From contig JAFAKB010000074.1 in NCBI GenBank assembly GCA_019235885.1, positions 83,059 to 147,058 of the forward strand: a DNA stretch of 64,000 nucleotides, read 5' to 3'. This stretch comes from Candidatus Eremiobacterota bacterium. GTDB taxonomy: Bacteria > Vulcanimicrobiota > Vulcanimicrobiia > Vulcanimicrobiales > Vulcanimicrobiaceae. Positions 26,032-35,156 of this stretch are shown here, piece after piece. Position numbers and translations under genes: made by a program. The notes beneath the pieces are model-generated. The model was not told the origin of the DNA. It was given only the letters and a program-made list of their open reading frames with translations, and did not search any database. Positions within the stretch are counted from its first letter, which is position 1; every line of letters begins with the position of its first letter.

Positions 26032-27741
26032 CTACGGCGTAGCCTGAAAAATTTCGAATACTAACTCCACTTGTGCGATCCCATACTGCTTGCTTGGGCT
26101 TCCCCCAACGTTCCCCGCGACATCACATCCAGGAAAGTCAGCAAACCAGCCGATGAAGTCGGTCGGCGATACGTTCGGAACAGAATACGTGAATGACTCG
26201 ACAGCGCCTACTCTCTGCGTTGCTACTGACTCAGACATATCGAGAAGTGTCGTCTGTTGCGGCCAAGTCGTCGGTTCAGTAGTCGGGTTCCCCCCGGTCG
26301 GACCGAACGAAACGCGATTCATGGTGATGTATTTTGACGGCTCTCCGAAGCCGGGCGGAGGATTTACCGGCCCGCCGATTCCGGCAGGCGACCAACGAAC
26401 CTGATCCGCCGGTATAGTTCCGAAAGCGGAATACGGTAAACACGCCGTTGTGACGCTCTGTATTGCGTCGATTTGGAAAAGGAGTTCGTGATTTGAATCT
26501 GTGGGCAGCGTTGCCGGCTGCAACGTGTATGGAATGCCAAGGTCGATGTAGTTAATGCTATCGAGATAATAACACATCGGCGGATCACCCGAACAGGACT
26601 CATTCGGGATGACGAACTTCGAAAATTGATATGCCGTTCGGTTGACGATGCGGCTGTAGCACTTGCCGTTCGCGACGAGATCGCATGTCGGTGGAGTCGG
26701 CGTCGGTGCCGGCGACGCTGCAACCGAGACCGACACGGACACCGTCGCCGCATCTGTAGTCGCTCCGGCGACTGACGACACGTCTGCTTGCATCACGACC
26801 GTGCAGGTTCCGGCGGAGATGCCGTTCAGCGTGAACGTCGTGCCGGACGGCTGCGAGCCTTGCGGCGAGGCCGTACAAATCCCGCTGGTGGTTTGTTGTA
26901 TCGCCACCGGCACCGAGGCCGGTGTGCCGATCGGCGCGCTGCCGGGATTGCTCAGCGTCGCTTGGGCGGTGAAGGAGTTGGTTCCGCCGACGCTCATTGT
27001 CGGCGATGCCACCGATACGCTGACGTGATATCGCGCGCCGGCGCTCGGCGTCGGAGTCGGCGTGCAGCCGCTGGGGATCGCGGTGAAATTCGGCGGGCAG
27101 CTCGGCGAGGACGACGGCGCGGTCGGCAGGGCCGCCGGCGCGCACGACGCTGCGCACGGTGTCGGAAGCGGCGCGATCGTCGCCGAGGGCCAGATTGTCA
27201 GCGTTGCCGGCCCGGTTGCCGCGAGCGGCGTGCGGCACGGGACGAAGCGGTCGGCGGAGCCGCCGTTCACGTGGATGACGAAATGAAACGCGCCTTTCGC
27301 GGGACAGCCGATCTCGCTCGATGCGGTGTTCGCGCCGATGCGGTAATCGGAGCGCCCGCCGAGCGCGCCGTTCACGTGCAGCACGAAAGCAAAGGGCGGT
27401 TTGCCGAGCGATTCCACTTCTTCGATCACCGCGTGCGTGTACAGCGGTGGCAGCGTCGTCGCGACGGGCGTTCCGTTCGCGGTTCCGGCGTAGACGCGCA
27501 CTTCCGTGCCGTCGCCGTACGCGTCGGGGACGAACGCGATCGTCGCGCCTTGCACTTGGTGCGAGATCGTGCGCGCGCTGTCGAGCAGGTGGTCGAACTC
27601 CGTCGCCGCCGCCGCGACCCCGAACGAGCGGGACGCCAGCGAGAGGCCGACGCCGGCCACGGCGGTCGTCGCGATGATCCCGACCGCGACGACGACCTCG
27701 ATCAGCGTGAAGCCTCGCTCGCGGGCGCGCATCCGTTCCAT
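26032..27741 (-). CDS. Prepilin-like protein with type IV N-terminal methylation motif
   Basis: 569 residues from ATG 27741 (or 27732). The N-terminus MERMRARERGFTLIEVVVAVGIIATTAVAG is a class III prepilin signal (cleavage after G, then FTLIE). Next come a pseudopilin-like globular part, a Pro/Thr/Ser-rich linker, an Ig-like repeat (about 230-350) and a Cys-containing C-terminal domain of ~200 residues ending VELVFEIFQATP. Far longer than a major pilin, so probably a minor pilin, adhesin tip or pseudopilin. No peptidase or assembly ATPase gene is adjacent. Convergent with the DUF4397 gene. Confidence 0.75.
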   Translation of the reverse strand: MERMRARERGFTLIEVVVAVGIIATTAVAGVGLSLASRSFGVAAAATEFDHLLDSARTISHQVQGATIAFVPDAYGDGTEVRVYAGTANGTPVATTLPPLYTHAVIEEVESLGKPPFAFVLHVNGALGGRSDYRIGANTASSEIGCPAKGAFHFVIHVNGGSADRFVPCRTPLAATGPATLTIWPSATIAPLPTPCAASCAPAALPTAPSSSPSCPPNFTAIPSGCTPTPTPSAGARYHVSVSVASPTMSVGGTNSFTAQATLSNPGSAPIGTPASVPVAIQQTTSGICTASPQGSQPSGTTFTLNGISAGTCTVVMQADVSSVAGATTDAATVSVSVSVAASPAPTPTPPTCDLVANGKCYSRIVNRTAYQFSKFVIPNESCSGDPPMCYYLDSINYIDLGIPYTLQPATLPTDSNHELLFQIDAIQSVTTACLPYSAFGTIPADQVRWSPAGIGGPVNPPPGFGEPSKYITMNRVSFGPTGGNPTTEPTTWPQQTTLLDMSESVATQRVGAVESFTYSVPNVSPTDFIGWFADFPGCDVAGNVGGSPSKQYGIAQVELVFEIFQATP

Positions 27742-27864
27742 TGCCGGGATCGGTGCCGCGCTCGGCGGCCTTTCAGTCGTCCGAGCGAGCGGAGGTCCTT
27801 CCTGCCTCCCCGACCTTTCTCGTCGAGGCCGATCCATTTTCGTCCGCGAAGCCGACCGCGAACC

Positions 27865-29277
27865 GTGAACGACACCACCTACACCTCGCCGTTCTCGTGG
27901 CGCTACGGCCGCCCGTCGCTGCGCGAGCTGTTCTCCGAACGCGAGCGCCGCAAGCTGTGGCGGGCGGTGTGGGTCGCGCTCGCCGAGGCGCAGCAAGCCG
28001 CCGGGCTCGTCACCCAAGCCGAAATCGACGATCTGCGCGCGCACGCCGAGGACATCGACTTGGCCGCGGCGCTCGCGGTCGAGCGCGAGATCGGCCACGA
28101 TCTGATGGCGGAGATCCGCGTCTACGCGCGGCAGGCGACCGTCGGCGGCGGAAAGATTCATCTCGGCGCAACGTCGATGGACGTCGAGGACAACGTCGAG
28201 ACGTTCCGGATGCGGCTCGCGCTCGAGCGCATCATTGCAGCGCTCGACGACCTGCTGCGCTCGTTCGCGGACCGCATCGAGCGCTATGCCGAGCTCGTCT
28301 GCATGGGCTACACGCACTTGCAGCCCGCCGAGCCGACGACGCTCGGCTACCGGCTCGCGGTCTACGCACAAGATTTGCTGATCGATCGCGCGTCGCTGCT
28401 GGCCGCGCGCGAGCAGCTGACCGCCAAGGGCATTCGGGGCGCGGTCGGGACGTCGGCGTCGTACACGCGCTTGTTCGAAGGGACGCCGAGCACGCCGCAG
28501 GAGCAAGAGAACGGCGTGCTCGCGCGGTTCGGTCTGAGCGCGCGCGACGTCGCCACGCAGACCTATCCGCGCAAGCTCGACTACTTGCTGCTCTCGGCGC
28601 TGGCGGGGCTCGGCGCGTCGCTTGCGAAGTTCGCGTTCGACGTGCGCATCCTCGCCAGCCCCGGCTTCGGCGATCTCGCCGAGCCGTTCGGCGCGAAGCA
28701 GGTCGGCTCGAGCGCGATGCCCTTCAAGCGCAATCCGGTGATGGCCGAGCGCATCGACTCGCTCGCGCGACTGCTCCCGGCGTACGCGGACGTCGCCTGG
28801 CAGAACGCCGCCGGCAATCTGCTCGAGCGCACGCTCGACGACAGCGCGAACCGCCGCACGATCCTGCCCGAAGCGCTGCTCTGCAGCGACGAGATCCTCG
28901 CGCTGGCGAAGAAGATCGTCGACGGGCTGCGCGTCGACGAGCGCCGCATCGCCGAAAACCTGCGCACCTACGGCCCGTTCGCGGGCACCGAAGCGATTCT
29001 GATGGAAGCGGCGAAGCGCGGCGGCGACCGCCAGGAGCTGCACGAGGTGATTCGCCAGAGTGCGATGCGCGCGCACGACGCGCTGGCCGCGGGCGAGCTG
29101 AACCCGCTCGCGCGGCTGCTCGCCGACGACGATCGCATCGCGCGCTGGGTCGATCCGGCCGAGGTGCGCGAGCGGCTCGATCCGAGCGGGCACGTCGGCG
29201 ACGCACCGCAGCGCGCGCGCCGCTTGGCGCAGCGGATTCGCGACACCGTCGCTACGGCGGAGAAGAACGATGCGTAA
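27865..29277 (+). CDS. purB: Adenylosuccinate lyase
   Basis: Cleaves SAICAR to AICAR and adenylosuccinate to AMP. 470 residues from GTG 27865 (MNDTTYTSPFSWRYG). Fumarase-superfamily signature GSSAMPFKRNPVMAE is present, along with GATSMDVEDN and YTHLQPAEPTTLGYR. First gene of the purine operon; the next gene starts within its stop codon region (ATGCGTAA). A 123-bp gap separates it from the divergent prepilin gene and no purine riboswitch or PurR-like box was recognised there. Confidence 0.95.
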   Translation: MNDTTYTSPFSWRYGRPSLRELFSERERRKLWRAVWVALAEAQQAAGLVTQAEIDDLRAHAEDIDLAAALAVEREIGHDLMAEIRVYARQATVGGGKIHLGATSMDVEDNVETFRMRLALERIIAALDDLLRSFADRIERYAELVCMGYTHLQPAEPTTLGYRLAVYAQDLLIDRASLLAAREQLTAKGIRGAVGTSASYTRLFEGTPSTPQEQENGVLARFGLSARDVATQTYPRKLDYLLLSALAGLGASLAKFAFDVRILASPGFGDLAEPFGAKQVGSSAMPFKRNPVMAERIDSLARLLPAYADVAWQNAAGNLLERTLDDSANRRTILPEALLCSDEILALAKKIVDGLRVDERRIAENLRTYGPFAGTEAILMEAAKRGGDRQELHEVIRQSAMRAHDALAAGELNPLARLLADDDRIARWVDPAEVRERLDPSGHVGDAPQRARRLAQRIRDTVATAEKNDA

Positions 29278-30484
29278 GGGACACGAGATCGCGCGCGGCA
29301 AGACCAAGATCCTGTACGAGCACGAAGGCCAGCCCGACGTGCTCGTGGTGAAGCAACAGGACGGGATCACCGCGCGCGACGGCGAGCGGCGCGACGTGAT
29401 CGAAGGGAAAGGCCGCATTGCCGCGCAGACGACCGCGCGCGTCTTCCGGCTGCTGAACCTGTGCGGGCTGCCGACGCACTACCTGAACGGCGGCGAGGAC
29501 GACGACGACAACGAGATGCTCGTCCGCCGCGCGCAGATGATCCCGCTCGAGGTCGTCGTGCGCGGCGTCGCGGCGGGCTCGCTGGTGAAGCGCCGGCCGG
29601 GGATCCAGCGCGGCGCGCTGCTCGTCCCGCGGCTGATCGAGTTCTTCCTGAAAGACGACGCCAACCACGATCCGCAGATCGACGTCGACGCGATCGTCGC
29701 GCAGGGCATCGCGACGGCCAACGAGGTCGGAACGATGCAGGAGCTCGCGCGGATCACCTACGAGATTCTCGGGCACGCTTGGCGCCGGCGCGACGCCCTG
29801 CTGGTCGACCTGAAGATCGAGTTCGGCCGGTTGGCGAGCGGCGAAGGGAAAGGCCAGCTCGTCATCGCCGACGTGATCGACAACGATTCGTGGCGCGTGT
29901 GGCCGCAGGGCCGCGAAGAGCTGATGCTCGACAAGCAGCTCTACCGCAACCTCGAGGTCGTCACGCCGGCCGATCTGGCGCAGATTCGCGGCAACTACGA
30001 GCGCGTCGCCGAGATCGTCGGCACGTTTCCGCAGATGCAGCCCGGGATGGTGGCGTTGATCGCCGACGGTCCGGAGCACGTCCCGACGATCGATCTGATC
30101 GGGCGCGCGCTGGGGGCGTTCGGTCTGCCGGCGGTTCGGCACGTCGCCTCCGTCGCGCGCACGCCGGGCTACGCGCTGCAGCTGGTCTCGCAGCTCGAAG
30201 CGACGTTCACGCGGCTGATCTTCGTGGCGATCGGGCCGGCGACGAGCGCGCTTCCCGCGCTGATCGACAACGCCAGCGCGAACCCGATCGTCGTGGTCGA
30301 CGTCGCCGATCCGCGGGCCGACGACGTCGCGCGCGCGGCCGCGAAGGCGTTCGCGCTCGACGACACCGTGGTGTTCGGGCGCGTGCTGCTGCTGCAGGCG
30401 AACGCGCGCAGCGCCGTGCTGAGCGCCGACGCGCAGCTCAATCAGCCTCCCCCGCCGCTGCCGCCGGGCACCGCACGTGCCTGA
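29270..30484 (+). CDS. purC: SAICAR synthetase fused to a degenerate PurE-like domain
   Basis: Residues 1-245 are SAICAR synthetase (GKTKILYE, IPLEVVVRGVAAGSLVKR, LVDLKIEFG, VIADVIDNDSWRVW), which ligates aspartate to CAIR using ATP. Residues 258-400 follow the PurE fold, as in animal PAICS: MVALIADGPEHVPTIDLIG, then HVASVARTPGYALQL, then FVAIGPATSALPAL. PurE enzymes need a His in the SAHRTP motif and, in class I, another in GAAHLPG; here these read SVARTP (Ala 296) and ATSALPA (Ala 327). The domain is therefore probably not a normal AIR mutase or carboxylase and may be structural or regulatory. Overlaps purB and purL. Confidence 0.93.
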   Translation: MRKGHEIARGKTKILYEHEGQPDVLVVKQQDGITARDGERRDVIEGKGRIAAQTTARVFRLLNLCGLPTHYLNGGEDDDDNEMLVRRAQMIPLEVVVRGVAAGSLVKRRPGIQRGALLVPRLIEFFLKDDANHDPQIDVDAIVAQGIATANEVGTMQELARITYEILGHAWRRRDALLVDLKIEFGRLASGEGKGQLVIADVIDNDSWRVWPQGREELMLDKQLYRNLEVVTPADLAQIRGNYERVAEIVGTFPQMQPGMVALIADGPEHVPTIDLIGRALGAFGLPAVRHVASVARTPGYALQLVSQLEATFTRLIFVAIGPATSALPALIDNASANPIVVVDVADPRADDVARAAAKAFALDDTVVFGRVLLLQANARSAVLSADAQLNQPPPPLPPGTARA

Positions 30485-32834
30485 GACGGCGGTCGTGCTC
30501 GACGACGCCGTCGCGCGCGGCCGCCGGCTGGGCCTCGCGCTCTCCGACGACGAGCTGCGGCGGATCGCCGAGCACCTCGGGCGCGTCCCGAGCGACACCG
30601 AGCTGTTCGCGTTCGACGCGCAGTGGAGCGAGCATTGCTCGTACAAGTCCTCGCGCGAGCATCTCAAAAAGCTTCCGACCGAAGGACCGAGCGTGCTGCT
30701 CGGCGTCGGCGAGGACGCCGGGATCGTGCGGCTCGGCGAGTGGAACGGCGAGACGTACGGGATCGTCGTCGCGCACGAGTCGCACAACCATCCTTCGCAG
30801 GTCGTGCCGTTCGAAGGCGCGGCGACCGGAATCGGCGGGATCGTGCGCGACGTGCTGTGCATGGGCGCCGAGGTGATCGGCATCGCCGACCCGCTGCGGT
30901 TCGGGCGGCTCGAGAACGAGCACTGCCGGTACGTCGCCCAGCAGGTCGTCGACGGGATCGCCGCCTACGGCAACGCGATCGGCGTCCCGAACGTCGGCGG
31001 CGACGTTTTCTTCGACGAGTCGTTCGACGACAACGTGCTGGTCAACGTGGTCGCGCTCGGGCTGGTCAAAGAGAAGGACATCATCCACTCGCGCGCGCCG
31101 CAGGGCAGCGTGGGCTGGGACATCGTGCTCGTCGGAAAGGCGACGGACCGGAGCGGTTTCGGCGGCGCGTCGTTCTCCTCGCTGACGCTCGACGAGGACG
31201 ACGCCGATCAGAACAAGGGCGCCGTTCAAGTCCCCGATCCGTTCCTGAAGAACGTCCTCATGCGCGCGACGTACGCCGTCTTTGCGGAGCTGCGCGCGCA
31301 GGGGATCACCGCGGGGTTCAAGGACCTCGGCGCCGGCGGCCTTGCCGGGTGCAGCGCCGAATTGTGCGCGGCGGGCGGTGTCGGCGCGGAAGTGGAGCTC
31401 GAGCGCGTCTCGACGGCGCAGCGCGATCTGCCGCCAGAAGTGATCGCGATCGGCGAGACGCAGGAACGGCTGTGCTGGATCGTGCCGCCGTCGTTCACGC
31501 CGCTGATGCTGCAAATCTACAACGACGTCTACGGCCTCCCGCGGATCGCGCGCGGCGCCTGCGCAAGCGTCATCGGCAAGGTCACCGAAACCGGCCGCTA
31601 CGTCGCGCGCTATCGCGACCAAGTCGTGATGGACGTCGACTTGCCGTTCCTCACCGGCGGCGTGCGCTACCATCGCCCGTACGTGCTGCCGCGGACGCGA
31701 TCCGAGACGCCCGAAGAGCGCGAAGCTGAGATGCGGCGGAAGTTCGACGGCTACGCGCGGACCTCGCCGTTCCTGCTACTCGAGAAGGTTCTCACGCATC
31801 GCGACGTCTGCTCGCGTGCGGTGATCTACCGGCGGTACGACGGCGTCGTGCGCGGTTGCACTGCGATCCCGCCCGGATATGCGGATGCGGGGGTCCTGGT
31901 GCCAATTCCCGGCGCGCCGCTCGGCGTCGCGCTCGGGCTTGGCGGAAACCCGCGTTATGGCAAGGTAGATCCGCGCCGCGCAGCCGAGCTCGCGGTCGCC
32001 GAGGCGATCGCGCAGGTCAGTGCCGTCGGTGCGACGCCGGTCGGCCTCACGGATTGTCTGAATTTTGGGGATCCGACGGTCCCCGAGCAGATGGGCGCCT
32101 TCGTCGCCGCAGTCGACGGGCTCGCGGACGCGGCGCGCACGCTGCAAGTGCCGTTCGTCTCGGGGAACGTTTCGCTCTACAACCGCTCGTCTTCCGGAAA
32201 TCACGTCGCGCCGTCGCCGATCGTCGCGTGCGTCGGCACGATTTCCGACATCGCGCGCATCACGACCGGCGGCTTTAAACAGGCGGGCTCGACCATCGGA
32301 CTGGTCGGCATCCCGCAGCTCGTGTACGGCGGAAGCATCATCGCAGAGGTCATGGGACTGACGACGACCGCCTTGCCGGAAGTGAGATACCCGGAGTTCG
32401 CCCGGTATTGTGCGCTCGTCCGCGAGGGCGTTGCGCGGGGGCTCGTGCTCGCGGCACGCGACGTTAGCGATGGCGGTATCCTCACCGCGATCGCGGAGAT
32501 GGTGATCGGGGCCACGGATCGTTCGCTCGGCGCGGAGTTGATGCACTGGGACGCGCTCTACGACGTGGACCTCATGCTCGATGACCAGACCCCGCAGTTG
32601 GAGATGGCGATCTGGTTCGAGGAGTTTCCGGGTTTTGTTTGTGAAGTCGCCGACTGGACCGCCTTTCGTCGCCTGGGCATGGAAGTCGGCGTGATGACGC
32701 GCTACGCGGGCTCCACGATCGCGGAGCCGTTTCTACGAACCCCGTACGACCATGAAGTCAGCGTTGAACGTCTGCGTGAAGCGTGGGAAGCGCCGCTGCG
32801 CGACTTCTATGGCCCTTCGACAGGCTCAGGATGA
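30477..32834 (+). CDS. purL: Phosphoribosylformylglycinamidine synthase subunit PurL (small type)
   Basis: FGAM synthase catalytic subunit of the three-component PurL/PurQ/PurS enzyme. 785 residues from GTG 30477, overlapping purC by 8 bp. Motifs: QWSEHCSYKSSREHLKKLP near residue 50, ESHNHPSQVVPFEGAATGIGG, DLGAGGLAGCSAELC and VSGNVSLYN. Length is near the usual 740-790 of stand-alone PurL and far below the 1300 of the fused enterobacterial form. Its last residues (GPSTGSG) are encoded by a sequence that looks like a common intergenic repeat, see findings. Confidence 0.96.
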   Translation: MPETAVVLDDAVARGRRLGLALSDDELRRIAEHLGRVPSDTELFAFDAQWSEHCSYKSSREHLKKLPTEGPSVLLGVGEDAGIVRLGEWNGETYGIVVAHESHNHPSQVVPFEGAATGIGGIVRDVLCMGAEVIGIADPLRFGRLENEHCRYVAQQVVDGIAAYGNAIGVPNVGGDVFFDESFDDNVLVNVVALGLVKEKDIIHSRAPQGSVGWDIVLVGKATDRSGFGGASFSSLTLDEDDADQNKGAVQVPDPFLKNVLMRATYAVFAELRAQGITAGFKDLGAGGLAGCSAELCAAGGVGAEVELERVSTAQRDLPPEVIAIGETQERLCWIVPPSFTPLMLQIYNDVYGLPRIARGACASVIGKVTETGRYVARYRDQVVMDVDLPFLTGGVRYHRPYVLPRTRSETPEEREAEMRRKFDGYARTSPFLLLEKVLTHRDVCSRAVIYRRYDGVVRGCTAIPPGYADAGVLVPIPGAPLGVALGLGGNPRYGKVDPRRAAELAVAEAIAQVSAVGATPVGLTDCLNFGDPTVPEQMGAFVAAVDGLADAARTLQVPFVSGNVSLYNRSSSGNHVAPSPIVACVGTISDIARITTGGFKQAGSTIGLVGIPQLVYGGSIIAEVMGLTTTALPEVRYPEFARYCALVREGVARGLVLAARDVSDGGILTAIAEMVIGATDRSLGAELMHWDALYDVDLMLDDQTPQLEMAIWFEEFPGFVCEVADWTAFRRLGMEVGVMTRYAGSTIAEPFLRTPYDHEVSVERLREAWEAPLRDFYGPSTGSG

Positions 32835-33625
32835 CAAGGATGAGTGCGCGGGTTGCGGTGCTTGTTTTTCCGGGGACGAACAGTGAGGATGAGACCTTGC
32901 GCGCGGTGCGAGCGGTGGGGCTCGACGGCGAGCTCGTGCATTGGTCGCAGCCTGAGAAGCTCGCGCGGTTCGGCGCGTTCATCTTGCCGGGTGGGTTCGC
33001 GTACGAGGATCGCGTCCGCGCGGGCGCCGTTGCGGCGCACGACGCGATCATGGACCCGGTGATCGAGGCGGCGCAGGCCGGCAAGTTCGTCCTCGGCATC
33101 TGCAACGGCGCGCAGATGCTCGCCGAAGCGGGGCTCGTGCCGGGGACGGGACCGTTGCGCCGGCCGACCGCGGCGTTTGCGCCGAACCGGGACGGCCGCT
33201 TTCACTCGCTGCACGTGCACGTGCGGCTAGCGGTTGCGCCCGAGCGCGTTCCGATTCTCGGTGGCATCGAACCAAACGCCGTGATCCCGGCCTGGGCGTC
33301 GCACGGTGACGGCCGCCTTGCTGCGCCCGCCGACGAGCTGGCGTGCATCGCGAACGACGGCCATCTGGCGTTCGTGTACTGCGATCGCGACGGCAACGAC
33401 GTCCCGGCGCCGAACGGTTCGGCACTCGATTGCGCGGGGCTGGTGAACCGAGAAGGGAACGTGCTGGCGATCATGCCGCATCCGGAGCGCGACGCCTGGA
33501 CGTACATGCACCTGGACGACGTTCCGGCGGCACGCGGCGACGCGCGCGCGGCGCTCGCGCCGTCGGGCGGGATCAAGCTGTTCGAGCACTTCGCCCGCGC
33601 GGTGCGCGGCAAGGTACCGGCATGA
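32831..33625 (+). CDS. purQ: Phosphoribosylformylglycinamidine synthase subunit PurQ (glutaminase)
   Basis: Glutamine amidotransferase partner of PurL. 264 residues from ATG 32831 (ATGA overlap with purL; ATG 32840 is an alternative). Class I motifs: VFPGTNSEDETLRAV, ILPGGFAYEDRVRAGA, FVLGICNGAQMLAEAG with nucleophile Cys, and IMPHPERD with the catalytic His/Glu. Slightly longer than the ~227 of Bacillus PurQ because of extra C-terminal residues. Overlaps the following gene by 4 bp. Confidence 0.95.
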   Translation: MTRMSARVAVLVFPGTNSEDETLRAVRAVGLDGELVHWSQPEKLARFGAFILPGGFAYEDRVRAGAVAAHDAIMDPVIEAAQAGKFVLGICNGAQMLAEAGLVPGTGPLRRPTAAFAPNRDGRFHSLHVHVRLAVAPERVPILGGIEPNAVIPAWASHGDGRLAAPADELACIANDGHLAFVYCDRDGNDVPAPNGSALDCAGLVNREGNVLAIMPHPERDAWTYMHLDDVPAARGDARAALAPSGGIKLFEHFARAVRGKVPA

Positions 33626-34077
33626 GCACCACGCGGACGTTTGCGATTTCGCTCACCATTCCCGACAACGAGGCGTTCACCGCGCACGAGACGCTCGGCG
33701 GCCTCGGCGTTGCCTGCGCGCGCGTGGTGCGCAGCGACATCTGGCAGTTCGACGTCGATGCCGGCGTCGCGGGCGAGGCCGGAGACTTCGCGCTGCGGAT
33801 CGCCTCGATCGAGACGATCCACAACCCCAACAAGCATCGCTTGGCCGTGCGGGAGTCGGACCGGCCGGCGCCCGGCGAGGTGTGGATCGCACCGCGCGAC
33901 GAAGCTCCGAGCGAACTCGTGGCGGGACGCACCATCCCGGGAGTTCGCGCCGTTCGCCGCCGCACCGCATGGCGCTTGCTCGACGATGCGGGCCGCGACG
34001 TGGCAAGCGCCGACCTCGACCGCGCGGTCGAGACGTTTCTCTGTAACCCCGCGTTTCAGGTAGCAATAAAAGCATGA
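33622..34077 (+). CDS. PurS-like protein with C-terminal extension
   Basis: 151 residues, coupled to purQ (ATGA) and overlapping purP1 by 4 bp. The first ~80 residues fit the PurS pattern (beta strand FAISLTIPDNEAFTAHETLGGLG..., a second strand VRSDIWQFDVDA, then a helix and a strand with HNPNKHRLAV in place of the usual NPVIE). PurS, about 80 residues, bridges PurL and PurQ. Here another ~70 residues follow, which look like a partial repeat of the same fold (SDIWQF... versus RRTAWRLLDDAGRDV...FLCNPAFQVAI, the latter matching PurS's final LLANPVIE strand better). It could be two fused PurS-like halves. Position between purQ and the next pur gene supports the assignment. Confidence 0.6.
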   Translation: MSTTRTFAISLTIPDNEAFTAHETLGGLGVACARVVRSDIWQFDVDAGVAGEAGDFALRIASIETIHNPNKHRLAVRESDRPAPGEVWIAPRDEAPSELVAGRTIPGVRAVRRRTAWRLLDDAGRDVASADLDRAVETFLCNPAFQVAIKA

Positions 34078-35156
34078 CGATGACCGTAGAGCCCTTGCAC
34101 CAGGCCGCGGAGCGGCGCAACGACGTCGGCGAGATGTACACGATCGCGACGCTCGGCTCGCACTCGGCGCTGCAGATCCTCAAGGGCGCGCACGACGAGG
34201 GGTTCCGCACGCTCGCGATCGCGAACCGCGACACGGAGCGGCTGTACCGCTCGTTCGCGTTCGTCGACGAGGTGATCACGATCGACCGGTACAGCGACTT
34301 CATGTCGCTGGTCCCCGAGCTCGAGAAGCGCAAGATCATCATCGTCCCGCACGGCTCGTTCGTCGCCTACCTCTCGCTCGAAGAGCACAAGAAGATGCGC
34401 ATCCCGTACTTCGGGAACAAGGCGGTGCTCGACTGGGAGGCGAGCCGCGAGCTGCAGCGCGACTGGCTGCTGCGGGCGGGGCTCAAGCTGCCGCGCCAGT
34501 TCAAGACCGGCGCCGAGATCGACCGCCCGGTGATCGTCAAGCTGTACGGCGCGCAAGGCGGCAAAGGCTACATGTTCCTGCGCGACGCGATGGATTTCGA
34601 GGAGCGCGCCTCGCTGCTCGCGCGGCAGAACTACATCCTGCAAGAGTACATCATCGGCGTCCCGCTCTACATCCACTACTTCTACTCGCCGCTGACCCGC
34701 AAGCTCCAGATCATGTCGATGGACCGGCGCTACGAGACGAACGTCGACTCGCTCGGCCGCATCCCCTCGCAGGCGCAGGTCGGGATGGACCTCGATCCCT
34801 CCTACGTCGTGGTCGGAAACCAGCCGATCAGCTTGCGCGAGTCGATGCTCGCCGAAGCATACCGGATGGGCGAGGACGTCGTGCGGGTGAGCCAGGAAAT
34901 CTGCGGCCCCAAGGGGCTGTTCGGTGCGTTCTGCATCGAGACGATCATCACGCCCGACACCCAGTTCTACATCATGGAGATTTCGGCGCGCATCGTGGCC
35001 GGCACGAACCTCTTTATCGACGGCTCTCCCTACTCGTACCTGAACTACAGCGAGCCGATGTCGACCGGCCGCCGCATCGCCCGCGAGATCAAGAACGCGC
35101 TGCTCTCCAACTCGCTCAACGTGGTACTCGATGACTCGACGCTCATCGATGCGTAG
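34074..35156 (+). CDS. purP: Archaeal-type formate-dependent AICAR ligase PurP (copy 1)
   Basis: 360 residues. In archaea PurP makes FAICAR from AICAR, formate and ATP, replacing the folate-dependent PurH transformylase. Motifs: YTIATLGSHSALQILKGAHDEG, IIIVPHGSFVAYL, the FGNKAVLDWE stretch, an ATP-grasp core VIVKLYGAQGGKGY, YFYSPLTRKLQ, and MEISARIVAGTNLF (metal/ATP Glu). C-terminal YSEPMSTGRRIAREIKNAL matches the archaeal family closely. Coupled to the PurS-like gene upstream. No purH is present in the window, so this is the only visible candidate for the formylation step. Bacterial PurP is rare to my knowledge. Confidence 0.88.
   Translation: MTMTVEPLHQAAERRNDVGEMYTIATLGSHSALQILKGAHDEGFRTLAIANRDTERLYRSFAFVDEVITIDRYSDFMSLVPELEKRKIIIVPHGSFVAYLSLEEHKKMRIPYFGNKAVLDWEASRELQRDWLLRAGLKLPRQFKTGAEIDRPVIVKLYGAQGGKGYMFLRDAMDFEERASLLARQNYILQEYIIGVPLYIHYFYSPLTRKLQIMSMDRRYETNVDSLGRIPSQAQVGMDLDPSYVVVGNQPISLRESMLAEAYRMGEDVVRVSQEICGPKGLFGAFCIETIITPDTQFYIMEISARIVAGTNLFIDGSPYSYLNYSEPMSTGRRIAREIKNALLSNSLNVVLDDSTLIDA

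Noticed and set aside
26788..27864. Long upstream extension of the purB frame
   Set aside because: The extension is antisense to the prepilin gene and Arg-rich; adenylosuccinate lyase similarity begins at GTG 27865.
27742..27864. Purine riboswitch or PurR box before purB
   Set aside because: No conserved purine aptamer core or recognisable PurR palindrome found in this 123-bp gap.
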